Shown here piece after piece: positions 9,011 to 18,708 of a stretch of DNA of 39,635 bases. The number at the start of each line of letters is the position of its first letter. Position 1 is the stretch's first letter. Source of the stretch: Alphaproteobacteria bacterium. GTDB taxonomy: Bacteria > Pseudomonadota > Alphaproteobacteria > JAJFIK01. The translations under genes were made by a program, and so were the position numbers. The notes beneath the pieces were generated by a model, which saw nothing but the letters and a program-made list of their open reading frames with translations, had not been told where the DNA came from and did no database searches. Location: the NCBI GenBank assembly GCA_028280665.1, contig JANQLJ010000063.1:1-39635 (forward strand). Direction: 5' to 3'.

Positions 9011-10681
9011 ATGAAGTCCGATATTGAAATCGCCCGCGCGGCAAACCTCGAGCCCATCGCTGATATCGCGGCAAAGCTGGATATCCCCGCGGACCAAATT
9101 CGTCCTTACGGGAACGACAAGGCGAAAATCTCGCTCGACTATATCGATAGCCTCAAAGACCGGCCCGATGGCAAGCTGATCCTTGTTACCGCCATCTCGC
9201 CTACGCCCGCGGGCGAGGGCAAGACCACCACTTCGGTCGGGCTTGGTGACGGGCTCAACCGTATCGGCAAGAAGACGGCGGTTTGCTTGCGCGAGCCCTC
9301 GCTCGGTCCCTGCTTCGGAATGAAGGGCGGCGCGGCGGGCGGCGGCATGGCGCAAGTAGTGCCCATGGAGGACATCAATCTTCACTTCACGGGGGATTTT
9401 CACGCCATTGCGGCGGCCAACAATCTTCTCTCGGCGCTCATCGACAATCATATTCATTGGGGCAATGCGCAGAAGCTCGATAGCCGCCGCATCACCTGGC
9501 GGCGGGTGATGGACATGAACGACCGCGCGCTGAGGGAGATCACCACCGCGCTTGGCGGCGTTGGGAACGGCTATCCCCGGCAAGACGGCTTTGACATTGT
9601 TCCCGCCTCTGAAGTGATGGCGATCTTTTGCCTCTCGGGAGACTTCGACGATCTGACGCGGCGGCTTGCCAATATCATTGTGGGATACACGCGGGAGAAG
9701 GTGCCCGTGCGCGCGGGCGATATCAATGCCCCTGGCGCCATGACCGTTCTGCTCAAAGACGCCATTGCGCCGAACCTTGTGCAAACTCTGGAAGGCAATC
9801 CCGCCTTCGTCCATGGCGGCCCTTTCGGCAACATCGCCCATGGCTGCAACACGGTGATTGCCACCAAGGCGGCACTCAAGATGGCGCCTTACGTGGTGAC
9901 CGAGGCAGGCTTTGGCGCCGATTTGGGGGCGGAGAAGTTTTTCAACATCAAATGCCGCAAGGCGGGATTGAAACCGGACGCCGCGGTGATTGTCGCCACC
10001 ATCCGCGCCCTCAAAATGCATGGCGGCGTGCCCAAGGGCGAGTTGGCTGGGGAAAATGTGGACGCTGTGCGTAAAGGCTGCGCCAACCTCGCGCGCCATA
10101 TTCGCAATGTAAAATCATTTGGCGTTCCCGCTGCTGTGGGGATCAACCGGTTTACGGAAGACACAGCCGCTGAGATCGCGGTGGTGCAAGACGTGGTGGC
10201 CGAGCTTGGGAGCGAGGCCATCCTTTGCGATCACTGGGCGCGGGGCGGCGAGGGGACGGTTGAGTTGGCGGAGCGGGTTGCCGCCATTGCAGACAGCGGC
10301 ACCTCGCAGTTCTCAACGCTCTACGATGATGCCATGCCGCTGTGGGACAAAATCGAAACCGTGGCGACGCGTATCTATGGCGCCAATGAGATCCAAGCCG
10401 ACAAATCCGTCCGTACCAGGATCAAGGATTTTCAAGACGGCGGTTTCGGCCATCTTCCGGTCTGCATGGCCAAGACGCAGTATTCCTTTTCCACCGATCC
10501 GCTTTTAATGGGCGCGCCCAGCAATCACTCAGTCACCGTGCGTGAAGTGCGGCTGTCGGCGGGCGCGGAATTCGTGGTCGCCATCTGCGGGGACATTATG
10601 ACCATGCCGGGCCTGCCGCGGCGGCCCGCGGCGGACAGCATTCACCTCAACGACGCGGGCGATGTGGAAGGGCTTTTCTAG
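9011..10681 (+). CDS. fhs: formate--tetrahydrofolate ligase
   Basis: [48 protein letters not shown], full-length 556 aa. Confidence 0.97.
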   Translation: MKSDIEIARAANLEPIADIAAKLDIPADQIRPYGNDKAKISLDYIDSLKDRPDGKLILVTAISPTPAGEGKTTTSVGLGDGLNRIGKKTAVCLREPSLGPCFGMKGGAAGGGMAQVVPMEDINLHFTGDFHAIAAANNLLSALIDNHIHWGNAQKLDSRRITWRRVMDMNDRALREITTALGGVGNGYPRQDGFDIVPASEVMAIFCLSGDFDDLTRRLANIIVGYTREKVPVRAGDINAPGAMTVLLKDAIAPNLVQTLEGNPAFVHGGPFGNIAHGCNTVIATKAALKMAPYVVTEAGFGADLGAEKFFNIKCRKAGLKPDAAVIVATIRALKMHGGVPKGELAGENVDAVRKGCANLARHIRNVKSFGVPAAVGINRFTEDTAAEIAVVQDVVAELGSEAILCDHWARGGEGTVELAERVAAIADSGTSQFSTLYDDAMPLWDKIETVATRIYGANEIQADKSVRTRIKDFQDGGFGHLPVCMAKTQYSFSTDPLLMGAPSNHSVTVREVRLSAGAEFVVAICGDIMTMPGLPRRPAADSIHLNDAGDVEGLF

Positions 10682-11016
10682 GCGTTCGCTTGTGTTGCAT
10701 CGCACAACGAAAGACCTTCCGCCGCTCATGTCTGGTTAGGGTTTATGTGAACTTTTTGCGGCGCTCCGCCAATGCCGAAAATTGCTCAAGCGGCGCGGCT
10801 TCGGGAAACAAAAAAACAGTTTCGCGAGAATGATTTTGGCTTTGTGGCAAAGGCTGAATTGCATCTGGCCTCGCCCCCCTGACACCATTATATGCTGGCT
10901 CTATCCTTGCTTTTGAGTCGTCTTGTAAGCCGTTTTGGGGAGCCCGGCCCTGCACGCTTGAGGCCCCCGCGCGGCAAAGAAAAGAGAGCCAAAAAGAAAG
11001 CTATAAAGGGAAGCGA

Positions 11017-12312
11017 ATGGTCCAGCAGCATTACACCGGCGAAGACGAAACCGCTGACGAGGCGAAGGTTGTGCGCATGAAATTCGGCAAAGAAAGCCTG
11101 CACGTGCCCGCGCCGGCGGCGCGGCCGGGCGACAAGCCCGACTTCAGCCGCATTGCCTTCGACGATGCGGGCGCTGTGAGCCGCCCGGACCCGGCTGCTG
11201 CGGCGCGGGAGACTTTCGATCTTTCCTTCGGCCTCGTTCGCGTGCTTGATGACCAGGGCAAGTTGGTGGGCGATTGGGCGCCCAAGATCGACCCTGAAAC
11301 CTTGCGCAAGGGCCTTGGCCACATGATGAAAGTCCGCGCTTACGACGCGCGGATGCTGCGCATGCACCGTCAGGGCAAGATGTCATTCTACATGACCTCG
11401 ACCGGTGAGGAAGCGGTAGCGGTGGCCGCTGCCATGGCGCTGCGCGGCGAAGACATGTTGTTCCCAAGTTACCGCCAGCAGGGGCTTCACCTGGTGCGCG
11501 GTGCGGACCTTGTGGACATGGCAAGCCACTGCATGTCGAACGCGCGCGACAACCTGATGGGGCGTCAGCTTCCGGTTCACTATACGCGCGCCGATCTCAA
11601 CCTCTTTTCCATCTCCGGCAACCTCTGCACCCAGTTCCCGCAGGCGGTGGGCTGGGCCATGGCGAGCGCCTACAAGGGCGAAAGCGCCGTCGCGGCGAGC
11701 TGGATCGGCGAAGGCTCGTCCGCCGAAGGCGATTTCCACGTGGCCTGCACCATGGCGGGCGTTTATCACGCGCCGGTCTTGCTGAATGTAGTGAACAACC
11801 AGTGGGCCATTTCCTGTTACCAAGGCATTGCCGGTGGCGAGGAAACCACATTCGCGTCCAAGGCGATCGGTTATGGCTTCCCCGGCTTGCGGGTCGACGG
11901 AAACGATTTCTTTGCGGTGTGGGCGGCGACCGAATGGGCGGCCGAACGCGCGCGCAAAGGAAAGGGCGCGACGCTGCTTGAGCTTGTGACCTATCGCGCC
12001 GGCGCGCACTCAACCAGCGACGATCCTTCGCGTTACCGGCCCAAGGAAGAGGCGGACGCCTGGCCCTTGGGCGATCCCGTCGAGCGGCTCAAGCTGCACC
12101 TTGTGAGCATTGGCGAATGGTCCGACGACCGCCACGAACAGCTCGGCGCCGAAATCGCCGATGAGGTGCAGAAGAAACTCAAGGAAGCGGAATCCTACGG
12201 CACGCTTTCCGATCACAAGTCGGTTCCGCCGGAAACCCTGTTCGACGACATCTTCAAGGAGATGCCGAAGAACCTGAAGCGTCAGCGTGAAGAATATCTC
12301 AGCCTTCGATAG
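11017..12312 (+). CDS. bkdA1: branched-chain 2-oxoacid dehydrogenase E1 alpha subunit
   Basis: ThDP E1-alpha: SFYMTSTGEEAVAVAAAMAL, GEGSSAEGDFHVACTMAGVYHAPVLLNVVNNQWAIS, YRAGAHSTSDDPSRYR; followed by E1 beta and E2. Confidence 0.94.
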   Translation: MVQQHYTGEDETADEAKVVRMKFGKESLHVPAPAARPGDKPDFSRIAFDDAGAVSRPDPAAAARETFDLSFGLVRVLDDQGKLVGDWAPKIDPETLRKGLGHMMKVRAYDARMLRMHRQGKMSFYMTSTGEEAVAVAAAMALRGEDMLFPSYRQQGLHLVRGADLVDMASHCMSNARDNLMGRQLPVHYTRADLNLFSISGNLCTQFPQAVGWAMASAYKGESAVAASWIGEGSSAEGDFHVACTMAGVYHAPVLLNVVNNQWAISCYQGIAGGEETTFASKAIGYGFPGLRVDGNDFFAVWAATEWAAERARKGKGATLLELVTYRAGAHSTSDDPSRYRPKEEADAWPLGDPVERLKLHLVSIGEWSDDRHEQLGAEIADEVQKKLKEAESYGTLSDHKSVPPETLFDDIFKEMPKNLKRQREEYLSLR

Positions 12313-12331
12313 CTAGCCGGAAACGAGCGAC

Positions 12332-13345
12332 ATGCCTCAGCAAAATATGATTCAGGCCCTCAGGTCTGCCCAGGACGTATTGCTGGAACGCGATCCCAAT
12401 GTGGTGATCTTCGGCGAGGACGTGGGCTATTTCGGCGGCGTCTTCCGCACCACCGACGGGCTTCAGGAAAAATACGGCAAGCACCGTGTGTTCGATGCGC
12501 CCATCACCGAAAGCGGGATTGTTGCCGCAGCATTGGGCATGGGCGTCAATGATTTGCGCCCTATCGCAGAAATTCAGTTTGCGGATTATATCTTCCCGGG
12601 CTTTGATCAGATTATATCCGAGCTATCTCGCCTGCGTTATCGTAGCGCCGGGCAATACTGGGTGCCGGTGACGATCCGCAGCCCCTGGGGCGGTGGCATT
12701 CACGGGGGCCAGACCCACAGTCAAAGCCCGGAGGCCTTCTTCACACACATTCCCGGCGTCAAGGTGGTGGTGCCTTCAACGCCTTATGAGGCGAAAGGGC
12801 TTTTGATCAGCTCGGTGGAAGACGACGACCCGGTGATCTTTTTCGAGCCCAAGCGCCTTTACAACGGGCCTTTCGATGGAGATTGGCAGGGCACGGCCAA
12901 AAGCTGGTCCGCCCATCCGGGCGGCGATGTGCCCGAGGGTCATTACACCATCCCCCTCAGCCAGGCGAAAGTGGTGCGCCCGGGCGCCGCGGCAACCATC
13001 CTTGTTTACGGCACCATGGTGCACGTGGCCCAGGCGGCAGTGGAAGTGAGCGGTATCGACGCGGAAATCATCGACTTGCGCACGCTGGTGCCCCTCGACC
13101 TCGACACCATCGTATGGTCGGTGCAAAAGACCGGCCGCTGCGTGATCATCCACGAAGCGCCGCAGACGAGCGGCTTTGGCGCGGAACTTTCCGCTGCCGT
13201 GCAAGAAGAATGTTTCTGGCACCTGGAAGCGCCCATCCAGCGCGTTGCGGGCTGGGACACCCATTACCCTCATGCGCACGAATGGGATTACTTCCCCAGT
13301 CAGGCGCGTATCACCCGCGCGCTTGAACGGGTCATGGAAGCCTGA
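12332..13345 (+). CDS. bkdA2: branched-chain 2-oxoacid dehydrogenase E1 beta subunit
   Basis: FGEDVGYFGGVFRTTDGLQEKYG, DAPITESGIVAAALGMG; transketolase-like pyrimidine and C-terminal domains. Confidence 0.95.
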   Translation: MPQQNMIQALRSAQDVLLERDPNVVIFGEDVGYFGGVFRTTDGLQEKYGKHRVFDAPITESGIVAAALGMGVNDLRPIAEIQFADYIFPGFDQIISELSRLRYRSAGQYWVPVTIRSPWGGGIHGGQTHSQSPEAFFTHIPGVKVVVPSTPYEAKGLLISSVEDDDPVIFFEPKRLYNGPFDGDWQGTAKSWSAHPGGDVPEGHYTIPLSQAKVVRPGAAATILVYGTMVHVAQAAVEVSGIDAEIIDLRTLVPLDLDTIVWSVQKTGRCVIIHEAPQTSGFGAELSAAVQEECFWHLEAPIQRVAGWDTHYPHAHEWDYFPSQARITRALERVMEA

Positions 13346-13352
13346 GGACGCT

Positions 13353-14639
13353 ATGACAAAACTCGTGTTCAAACTCCCGGACCTTGGGGAAGGCATCGTC
13401 GAAGCCGAGATCGTCGAATGGCACGTCAAGGTGGGCGACATCGTCAAGGAAGACGACAACCTGTGCGACGTGATGACCGACAAGGCGACGGTCGAAATCC
13501 CCGCACCGCAAGACGGCACGGTTCTTTCGATCACCGGCGAACCGGGGGACATCATCTCCGTGGGCGCCGAACTTGTGACCCTTGAGCTTACGGGTGCGGC
13601 GGCGGAACTCGCAGGCAAAGAAACAGAAGAGACCAAAGCCGATCCTCTGCCGGCGGAAGAAAAGCCGGCGCCCGCGCCAATACCTGAGCCTGCGGCGGCG
13701 GCCCCCGAACCAAGCGCTGCACCTGCCGCACCTGCTGTAGCACCTGCACCCAAGCGCGACGGGGTTGTCGCGCCCGTGCGTGCGCTTGCTTCCCCTGCCG
13801 TGCGGCGGCGCGCGGCGGAAGCGGGCGTCGATTTGATCCAAGTACCCGGCACGGGACCTCATGGCCGTGTCACGCGCGATGACTTTGAAGATTTCCTTGC
13901 GGGTGGCGGGCGCGTCTCCGGCGGCAGGGCCAAGACAAAACTCACCGGCACGAACGAAATCAAAGTGATCGGCCTTAGGCGTAAGATCGCCGAGAAAATG
14001 CAAACCGCCAAGCGCCACATTCCGCACTTTACATACGTCGAAGAAGTGGACGTCACCGAGCTTGAGGCGCTCAGGCAGTATCTCAATGAAAACCGCCTGC
14101 CCAATCAGCCTAAACTCACGTTGCTGCCGTTCCTGATGCAGGCGCTTGTGAAAGTGCTGCGGGATTTCCCCGAACTCAACGCCACTTATGACGACGAGGC
14201 GGGGGTCATCACCCGATACGAAGGCGCGCATATGGGCATCGCCACGCAGACCGACAACGGCCTGATGGTGCCGGTGGTGTGGCATACTGAGGTGCTCGAC
14301 ATCTGGGAAAGCGCGGGCGAGGTAGCGCGGGTGAGCCAGGCCGCGCGCGGTAACACCGCCAAGATGGATGAACTTACCGGCTCCTCCATCACCATCACCT
14401 CCCTGGGCGCGCTCGGCGGCATCGTATCAACGCCGGTGATCAATCACCCGGAGGTCGCCATTATCGGCATCAACAAGATGCAGGAAAAACTGGTGATGGA
14501 AGGGGGCGCCGTGGTGCAGCGGCTCGTGATGAATATCTCCACCTCGTGCGATCACCGGGTGGTGGACGGCTTCGTCGCCGCGCAAGCGATCCAAAGCTAC
14601 AAGGCGCTTCTGGAACACCCCGCAACGATTTTTATGTGA
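13353..14639 (+). CDS. bkdB: dihydrolipoamide acyltransferase E2 of branched-chain ketoacid dehydrogenase
   Basis: Lipoyl domain VMTDKATVEIPAP, Ala/Pro linker, E3-binding domain ASPAVRRRAAEAGVDL, catalytic CDHRVVDG; start ATG 13353 (ORF track start 13176 is an over-extension). Confidence 0.93.
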   Translation: MTKLVFKLPDLGEGIVEAEIVEWHVKVGDIVKEDDNLCDVMTDKATVEIPAPQDGTVLSITGEPGDIISVGAELVTLELTGAAAELAGKETEETKADPLPAEEKPAPAPIPEPAAAAPEPSAAPAAPAVAPAPKRDGVVAPVRALASPAVRRRAAEAGVDLIQVPGTGPHGRVTRDDFEDFLAGGGRVSGGRAKTKLTGTNEIKVIGLRRKIAEKMQTAKRHIPHFTYVEEVDVTELEALRQYLNENRLPNQPKLTLLPFLMQALVKVLRDFPELNATYDDEAGVITRYEGAHMGIATQTDNGLMVPVVWHTEVLDIWESAGEVARVSQAARGNTAKMDELTGSSITITSLGALGGIVSTPVINHPEVAIIGINKMQEKLVMEGGAVVQRLVMNISTSCDHRVVDGFVAAQAIQSYKALLEHPATIFM

Positions 14640-14707
14640 ACCGTTGGGTGGTCAACCCGCTCTCGTGAAGACGTTGGGCGCAGTGCGATTGCCGTTAGCG
14701 AAACAAG

Positions 14708-14797
14708 TGGCGGATGGGGTGGGATTCGAACCCACGAGGCGGTTGCCCGCCTACACGCGTTCCAGGCGTGCGCCTTCGACCACTCGGCCACCCATCC
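14708..14797 (-). tRNA. tRNA-Ser (anticodon GGA), CCA encoded
   Basis: GGATGGGTGGCCGAGTGGTCGAAGGCGCACGCCTGGAACGCGTGTAGGCGGGCAACCGCCTCGTGGGTTCGAATCCCACCCCATCCGCCA; class II long variable arm, paired acceptor and T stems. Confidence 0.95.
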
Positions 14798-15008
14798 AGC
14801 GGCGGGAGACCCTCTTGGGGCCCCCGCGAAGGCGCGCACTATAGCCGAGGGGGAGGCCCGCGCAAGGCCGGGAAACCCGCCAAAAACTGCCCCGCCTTGC
14901 CGCTTTTCAAAGCTCGCCGTATTCTTGTTATGTAAGGGCGTATGTGGCGTGGCGCCCAACTTTTAAGAGAGCCCGCTAGGCCGCTTTGCGGGCGAGGGGA
15001 GACCCGGG

Positions 15009-15311
15009 TTGCTCATCGTTCGCGTAATGGCGCAGGTCCTGATTGCAGCCGCCATCATGGTGCTCGGCTACGATGCCCTTAACGCGCTTGAGAGCGGCAC
15101 CGTTGATCCCTTGTCGGCGGGCGAGCTTTCCATACTTCTTACCAACCAAACGGGACTTGCGGCCGGGCTTGAGATGGAAACGGCCCTCGCCGCCGCAGCA
15201 GGGTGGCCGGATGTTTTGGCGCGGGCCTATACTTACGTGCTGATCGCACCGGCCTTCCTCGTGTTGGGCGCAATGGGGCTGTTGATGGCATTGCTGTTCA
15301 GGCGCAGGTAA
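15009..15311 (+). CDS. small membrane protein of unknown function (TTG start)
   Basis: 100 aa, two hydrophobic segments, ends FRRR; GA-rich SD upstream of TTG; alternative ATG at 15027. Confidence 0.65.
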   Translation: MLIVRVMAQVLIAAAIMVLGYDALNALESGTVDPLSAGELSILLTNQTGLAAGLEMETALAAAAGWPDVLARAYTYVLIAPAFLVLGAMGLLMALLFRRR

Positions 15312-15319
15312 TAGGTGAG

Positions 15320-15634
15320 ATGATGGTAGATCACCAAAGATCAATACTCGACTGGGTGGTCACCATTCTGGGGGTTATCCTCATTGCCATCGCCATTCTG
15401 GTGCTCGGTGCGGACGCCCAGTTGAGCTTCGAAGCGTCGGAACCCAGATACAAACCGCTTGGCGAATATTGGTATGAGCTTCACCGGGGAAGTTACAACG
15501 GCATTCAAGTTTTGCTCGAGCGCTACCTCTGGCCGCCGCTTTGGGATCCTCTACTTCTCGGGATTATTCAGTGGCCGGTATGGGCGCTGACGGGCCCCAT
15601 CGGCATATTGATGTTCGCTTATGGGCGACGCTGA
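15320..15634 (+). CDS. small membrane protein of unknown function, paralog-like neighbour of previous ORF
   Basis: 104 aa MMVDHQRSILDWVVTILGVILIAIAILVLGADAQ...; shares layout and C-terminal GRR with the preceding protein. Confidence 0.65.
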   Translation: MMVDHQRSILDWVVTILGVILIAIAILVLGADAQLSFEASEPRYKPLGEYWYELHRGSYNGIQVLLERYLWPPLWDPLLLGIIQWPVWALTGPIGILMFAYGRR

Positions 15635-15638
15635 GGCT

Positions 15639-16859
15639 TCAGCGAACTGCTGCCGCTTCCACCCCGCGCATGACGCGCAGCACGTTATCGCCCCACAGTT
15701 TGGCAATATCCTCGGTGCTGTAACCGCGCACGGCCAGTTCTTCTGTGACCGCCAGTGTTTCCGCGGCATTGTCCCAGCCCAAAACGCCGCCGCCGCCATC
15801 GAAGTCCGATGCAATCCCCACATGATCGATGCCCGCTATTGCCACCGCATGATCCACGTGATCCACAAGGTCTAAAACCGTAACGTCGGGATACTGCACG
15901 CGCAGGGCAAGCACCTCACCCCGGTAGGCGCTGCGCTCCTCGTCCGTAAGGTTGGCAAAGTCACGGGACGACCGGATGCCGTACCGCGCCCGTGTGGCCT
16001 GATACGCGGCCTCGTGCTCCGGCGTGCGCGCACGAAGGTAGCTGCGAAAGGCAACCATCTGGGCAACGCCGCCATTGTCGCGGATCGCGCGCAACTGCTC
16101 GTCATCCAGGTTGCGCGCATTAGCATTGACCCCGTACGCCCCCGAGTGGGAGGCAATCACCGGCGCGCGGGAAAGCGCGACCGCTTCCATCATGCTCGCC
16201 TTGCCCACGTGCGAGACGTCAAGGATGATTCCATAATCATTGAGGGCCTGCACAAGCTCGCGGCCAAGGTCCGAAAGGCCGGGGTCTTCCGGTGCGTCCG
16301 CCAGCGCCTCAACCGGGTTCGAGCTGCCGCCGAACTGGTTATGCCCGAAATGAGTGATCGAGGCGTAACGCACGCCCCGGTCCCGCCATAAGGCGAGGTC
16401 GTCGAGGCTAGGCCCCAACGGGTAAGCGTTTTCCATTCCCATAAGCGCGACCAGTCGCCCGCTTGCGTTGATGGCTTCGATTTCATCGGCGCTGGTGGCA
16501 AGGGCGATCTCGGCGGGGTAGCCGCGCACCATGCGCATAATCTGGTCGTATTTGACCTCGGCCGCTTCCCGCGCCGTCGCGTAGCCTTCGGACGTTAGTG
16601 GGCCTTGCGCCACATAGACGATAAAGAACGCCGCATCAATACCGCCCGCCCGCATCTTCGGCAGGTCCACTTGCGCGGAGGTAAGTCTGCCCGGGTCAAG
16701 CGCCTCGGTGGCATATCCCGCGCCGATGTCAACGTGCGTGTCGATGATCAGCAAGCTGTCGTGGAACGCTTGAATGCTAACGTCCGGCGCGCTTTCTGAC
16801 TCAGGTCTTCCGCAAGCTGCAAGTAAAAGAGCAAAAAGAGAAACCGCGACTTTGCGCAT
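15639..16859 (-). CDS. membrane dipeptidase (peptidase M19), lipoprotein
   Basis: LLIIDTHVDIGAGY, GGIDAAFFIVYV, ILDVSHVG, PVIASHSGAYGV, HVGIASDFDGGGG; lipobox LLAAC. Confidence 0.92.
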   Translation of the reverse strand: MRKVAVSLFALLLAACGRPESESAPDVSIQAFHDSLLIIDTHVDIGAGYATEALDPGRLTSAQVDLPKMRAGGIDAAFFIVYVAQGPLTSEGYATAREAAEVKYDQIMRMVRGYPAEIALATSADEIEAINASGRLVALMGMENAYPLGPSLDDLALWRDRGVRYASITHFGHNQFGGSSNPVEALADAPEDPGLSDLGRELVQALNDYGIILDVSHVGKASMMEAVALSRAPVIASHSGAYGVNANARNLDDEQLRAIRDNGGVAQMVAFRSYLRARTPEHEAAYQATRARYGIRSSRDFANLTDEERSAYRGEVLALRVQYPDVTVLDLVDHVDHAVAIAGIDHVGIASDFDGGGGVLGWDNAAETLAVTEELAVRGYSTEDIAKLWGDNVLRVMRGVEAAAVR

Positions 16860-18661
16860 CAGTTTTCATCCATCTTGAGGGCTTTGATGAAGGCGTCTTG
16901 CGGAATTTCTACTTTGCCGAAGGCCCGCATTTTCTTCTTACCTTCTTTCTGCCTTTCAAGCAGCTTTTTCTTCCGCGTACCGTCGCCGCCATAGCATTTG
17001 GCGGTCACGTCTTTTCTGAGCGCGCGGATGTTTTCCCGCGCGATAATGCGCCCGCCGATGGCTGCTTGCACGGGGATCTGAAAAAGGTGCCGGGGGATCA
17101 GGTCTTTTAGTTTTTCGCACATGGCCCGCCCCCGCATTTCAGCGCGGGACTGGTGCACGATGATCGAAAGTGCATCTACGGGCTCGGCGTTCACAAGAAT
17201 CTGCATTTTGACGAGATCGCCCACCTGGTAGCCGGTAATCTCATAATCAAAACTCGCATAGCCGCGGCTTACGGATTTGAGCCGGTCATAGAAATCGAAC
17301 ACTACCTCGTTGAGCGGCAGTTGGTAAATCACCATGGCGCGGCTGCCCACATAAGTGAGCTCTTGCTGAATGCCGCGCCGGTCTTCGCAAAGTTTAAGCA
17401 CCGCGCCTAAGTAGTCGTCGGGCACCAGGATGGTCGCCTTGATCCAGGGCTCCTCGATTTCCTCGATCTTCACCGGGTCCGGCATGTCAGCCGGGTTGTG
17501 GAGTTCGATCTCCGCGCCGTCCGTTAGCGTAATGCGATAGATGACCGACGGCGCGGTGGTGATGATTTCGATATTGAACTCGCGTTCGATCCGCTCCCGG
17601 ATGATCTCAAGGTGCAAGAGCCCCAGAAAGCCGCAGCGAAACCCGAAACCAAGCGCGGCCGAGGTTTCCATCTCATAGGAAAAGCTTGCATCATTAAGGC
17701 GCAGCTTTGCCATGGCGTCGCGCAAGTCTTCGAACTCGGAAGAATCGACCGGGAAAAATCCGCAAAAAACAACCGGCTGTGCGGGGTTAAAGCCGGGCAG
17801 GGGTTCGGCGGCGGGACGCTTTTCCTCGGTGATGGTGTCGCCCACGGCGGTGTCGGCCACTTGTTTGATGGAGGCGGTTAAAAAGCCGATCTCACCGGGG
17901 CCAAGCGCCTCCACCTCGACACCCTTGGGGGTCATCACGCCCACGCGGTCGACGCTATAGACCGCCCCCGTTTGCATCATCTTGATGCGCTGGCCGCGTT
18001 TTAAATGCCCGCCGATCACGCGCACCAGCACGACGACGCCCAAGTATGCATCGTACCAGCTATCGACGAGCAGCGCCTTCAACGGTGCGTCCGGGTCGCC
18101 CCGGGGCGCGGGCAGGCGCGCGATAATCGCTTCGAGCAGATCATCGATGCCATCGCCGGTCTTGGCGGAAATCTCAAGCGCATCGCCTGCGTCGAGCCCG
18201 ATTACGTCTTCAATCTGCTCCTTGATGCGGTCCGGTTCGGCGGCGGGCAGGTCAATCTTGTTGAGCACGGGAATAATCTCATGATCGTTCTCGATTGCCT
18301 GATAGACATTGGCGAGGGTTTGCGCCTCCACACCCTGGCTTGCGTCCACCACCAGAAGAGAGCCCTCGACGGCAGAAAGGGAGCGCGACACCTCATAAGT
18401 GAAATCCACGTGGCCGGGCGTGTCGATCAAATTGAGCGTGTAAGTCTCACCGTCGCGGGCGTGATAGATTAGCCGCACGGTTTGCGCCTTGATGGTGATA
18501 CCGCGCTCGCGCTCAAGCTCCATGGAATCGAGCACTTGCTCTTTCATCTCACGCGCCGTCAGCCCGCCGCATTTCTGGATGAGGCGGTCGGCGAGGGTCG
18601 ACTTCCCGTGATCAATATGCGCGATGATCGAGAAGTTTCTGATATGCGCGAGGTTAGGCAT
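16859..18661 (-). CDS. lepA: elongation factor 4 (LepA)
   Basis: [29 protein letters not shown]; typical 600 aa LepA ending with [31 protein letters not shown]. Confidence 0.98.
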   Translation of the reverse strand: MPNLAHIRNFSIIAHIDHGKSTLADRLIQKCGGLTAREMKEQVLDSMELERERGITIKAQTVRLIYHARDGETYTLNLIDTPGHVDFTYEVSRSLSAVEGSLLVVDASQGVEAQTLANVYQAIENDHEIIPVLNKIDLPAAEPDRIKEQIEDVIGLDAGDALEISAKTGDGIDDLLEAIIARLPAPRGDPDAPLKALLVDSWYDAYLGVVVLVRVIGGHLKRGQRIKMMQTGAVYSVDRVGVMTPKGVEVEALGPGEIGFLTASIKQVADTAVGDTITEEKRPAAEPLPGFNPAQPVVFCGFFPVDSSEFEDLRDAMAKLRLNDASFSYEMETSAALGFGFRCGFLGLLHLEIIRERIEREFNIEIITTAPSVIYRITLTDGAEIELHNPADMPDPVKIEEIEEPWIKATILVPDDYLGAVLKLCEDRRGIQQELTYVGSRAMVIYQLPLNEVVFDFYDRLKSVSRGYASFDYEITGYQVGDLVKMQILVNAEPVDALSIIVHQSRAEMRGRAMCEKLKDLIPRHLFQIPVQAAIGGRIIARENIRALRKDVTAKCYGGDGTRKKKLLERQKEGKKKMRAFGKVEIPQDAFIKALKMDEN

Positions 18662-18708
18662 GGCTGGGATGTATCATTCAGGCGCGATGAGGCCAATAGG
18701 CAGCGGTA

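Noticed and set aside
8960-10099. 379-aa minus-strand ORF antisense to fhs
   Set aside because: Fully antisense to a clear fhs gene; no recognisable domain; high-GC shadow ORF.
12776-13852. 358-aa minus-strand ORF with Gly/Ala/Ser-rich stretch
   Set aside because: The repeat-like stretch is the antisense of the Ala/Pro linker in E2; not an independent gene.
14708-14797. tRNA-Ser as an integration site for an island
   Set aside because: No integrase gene nearby and no repeated tRNA 3' end seen elsewhere in the window.
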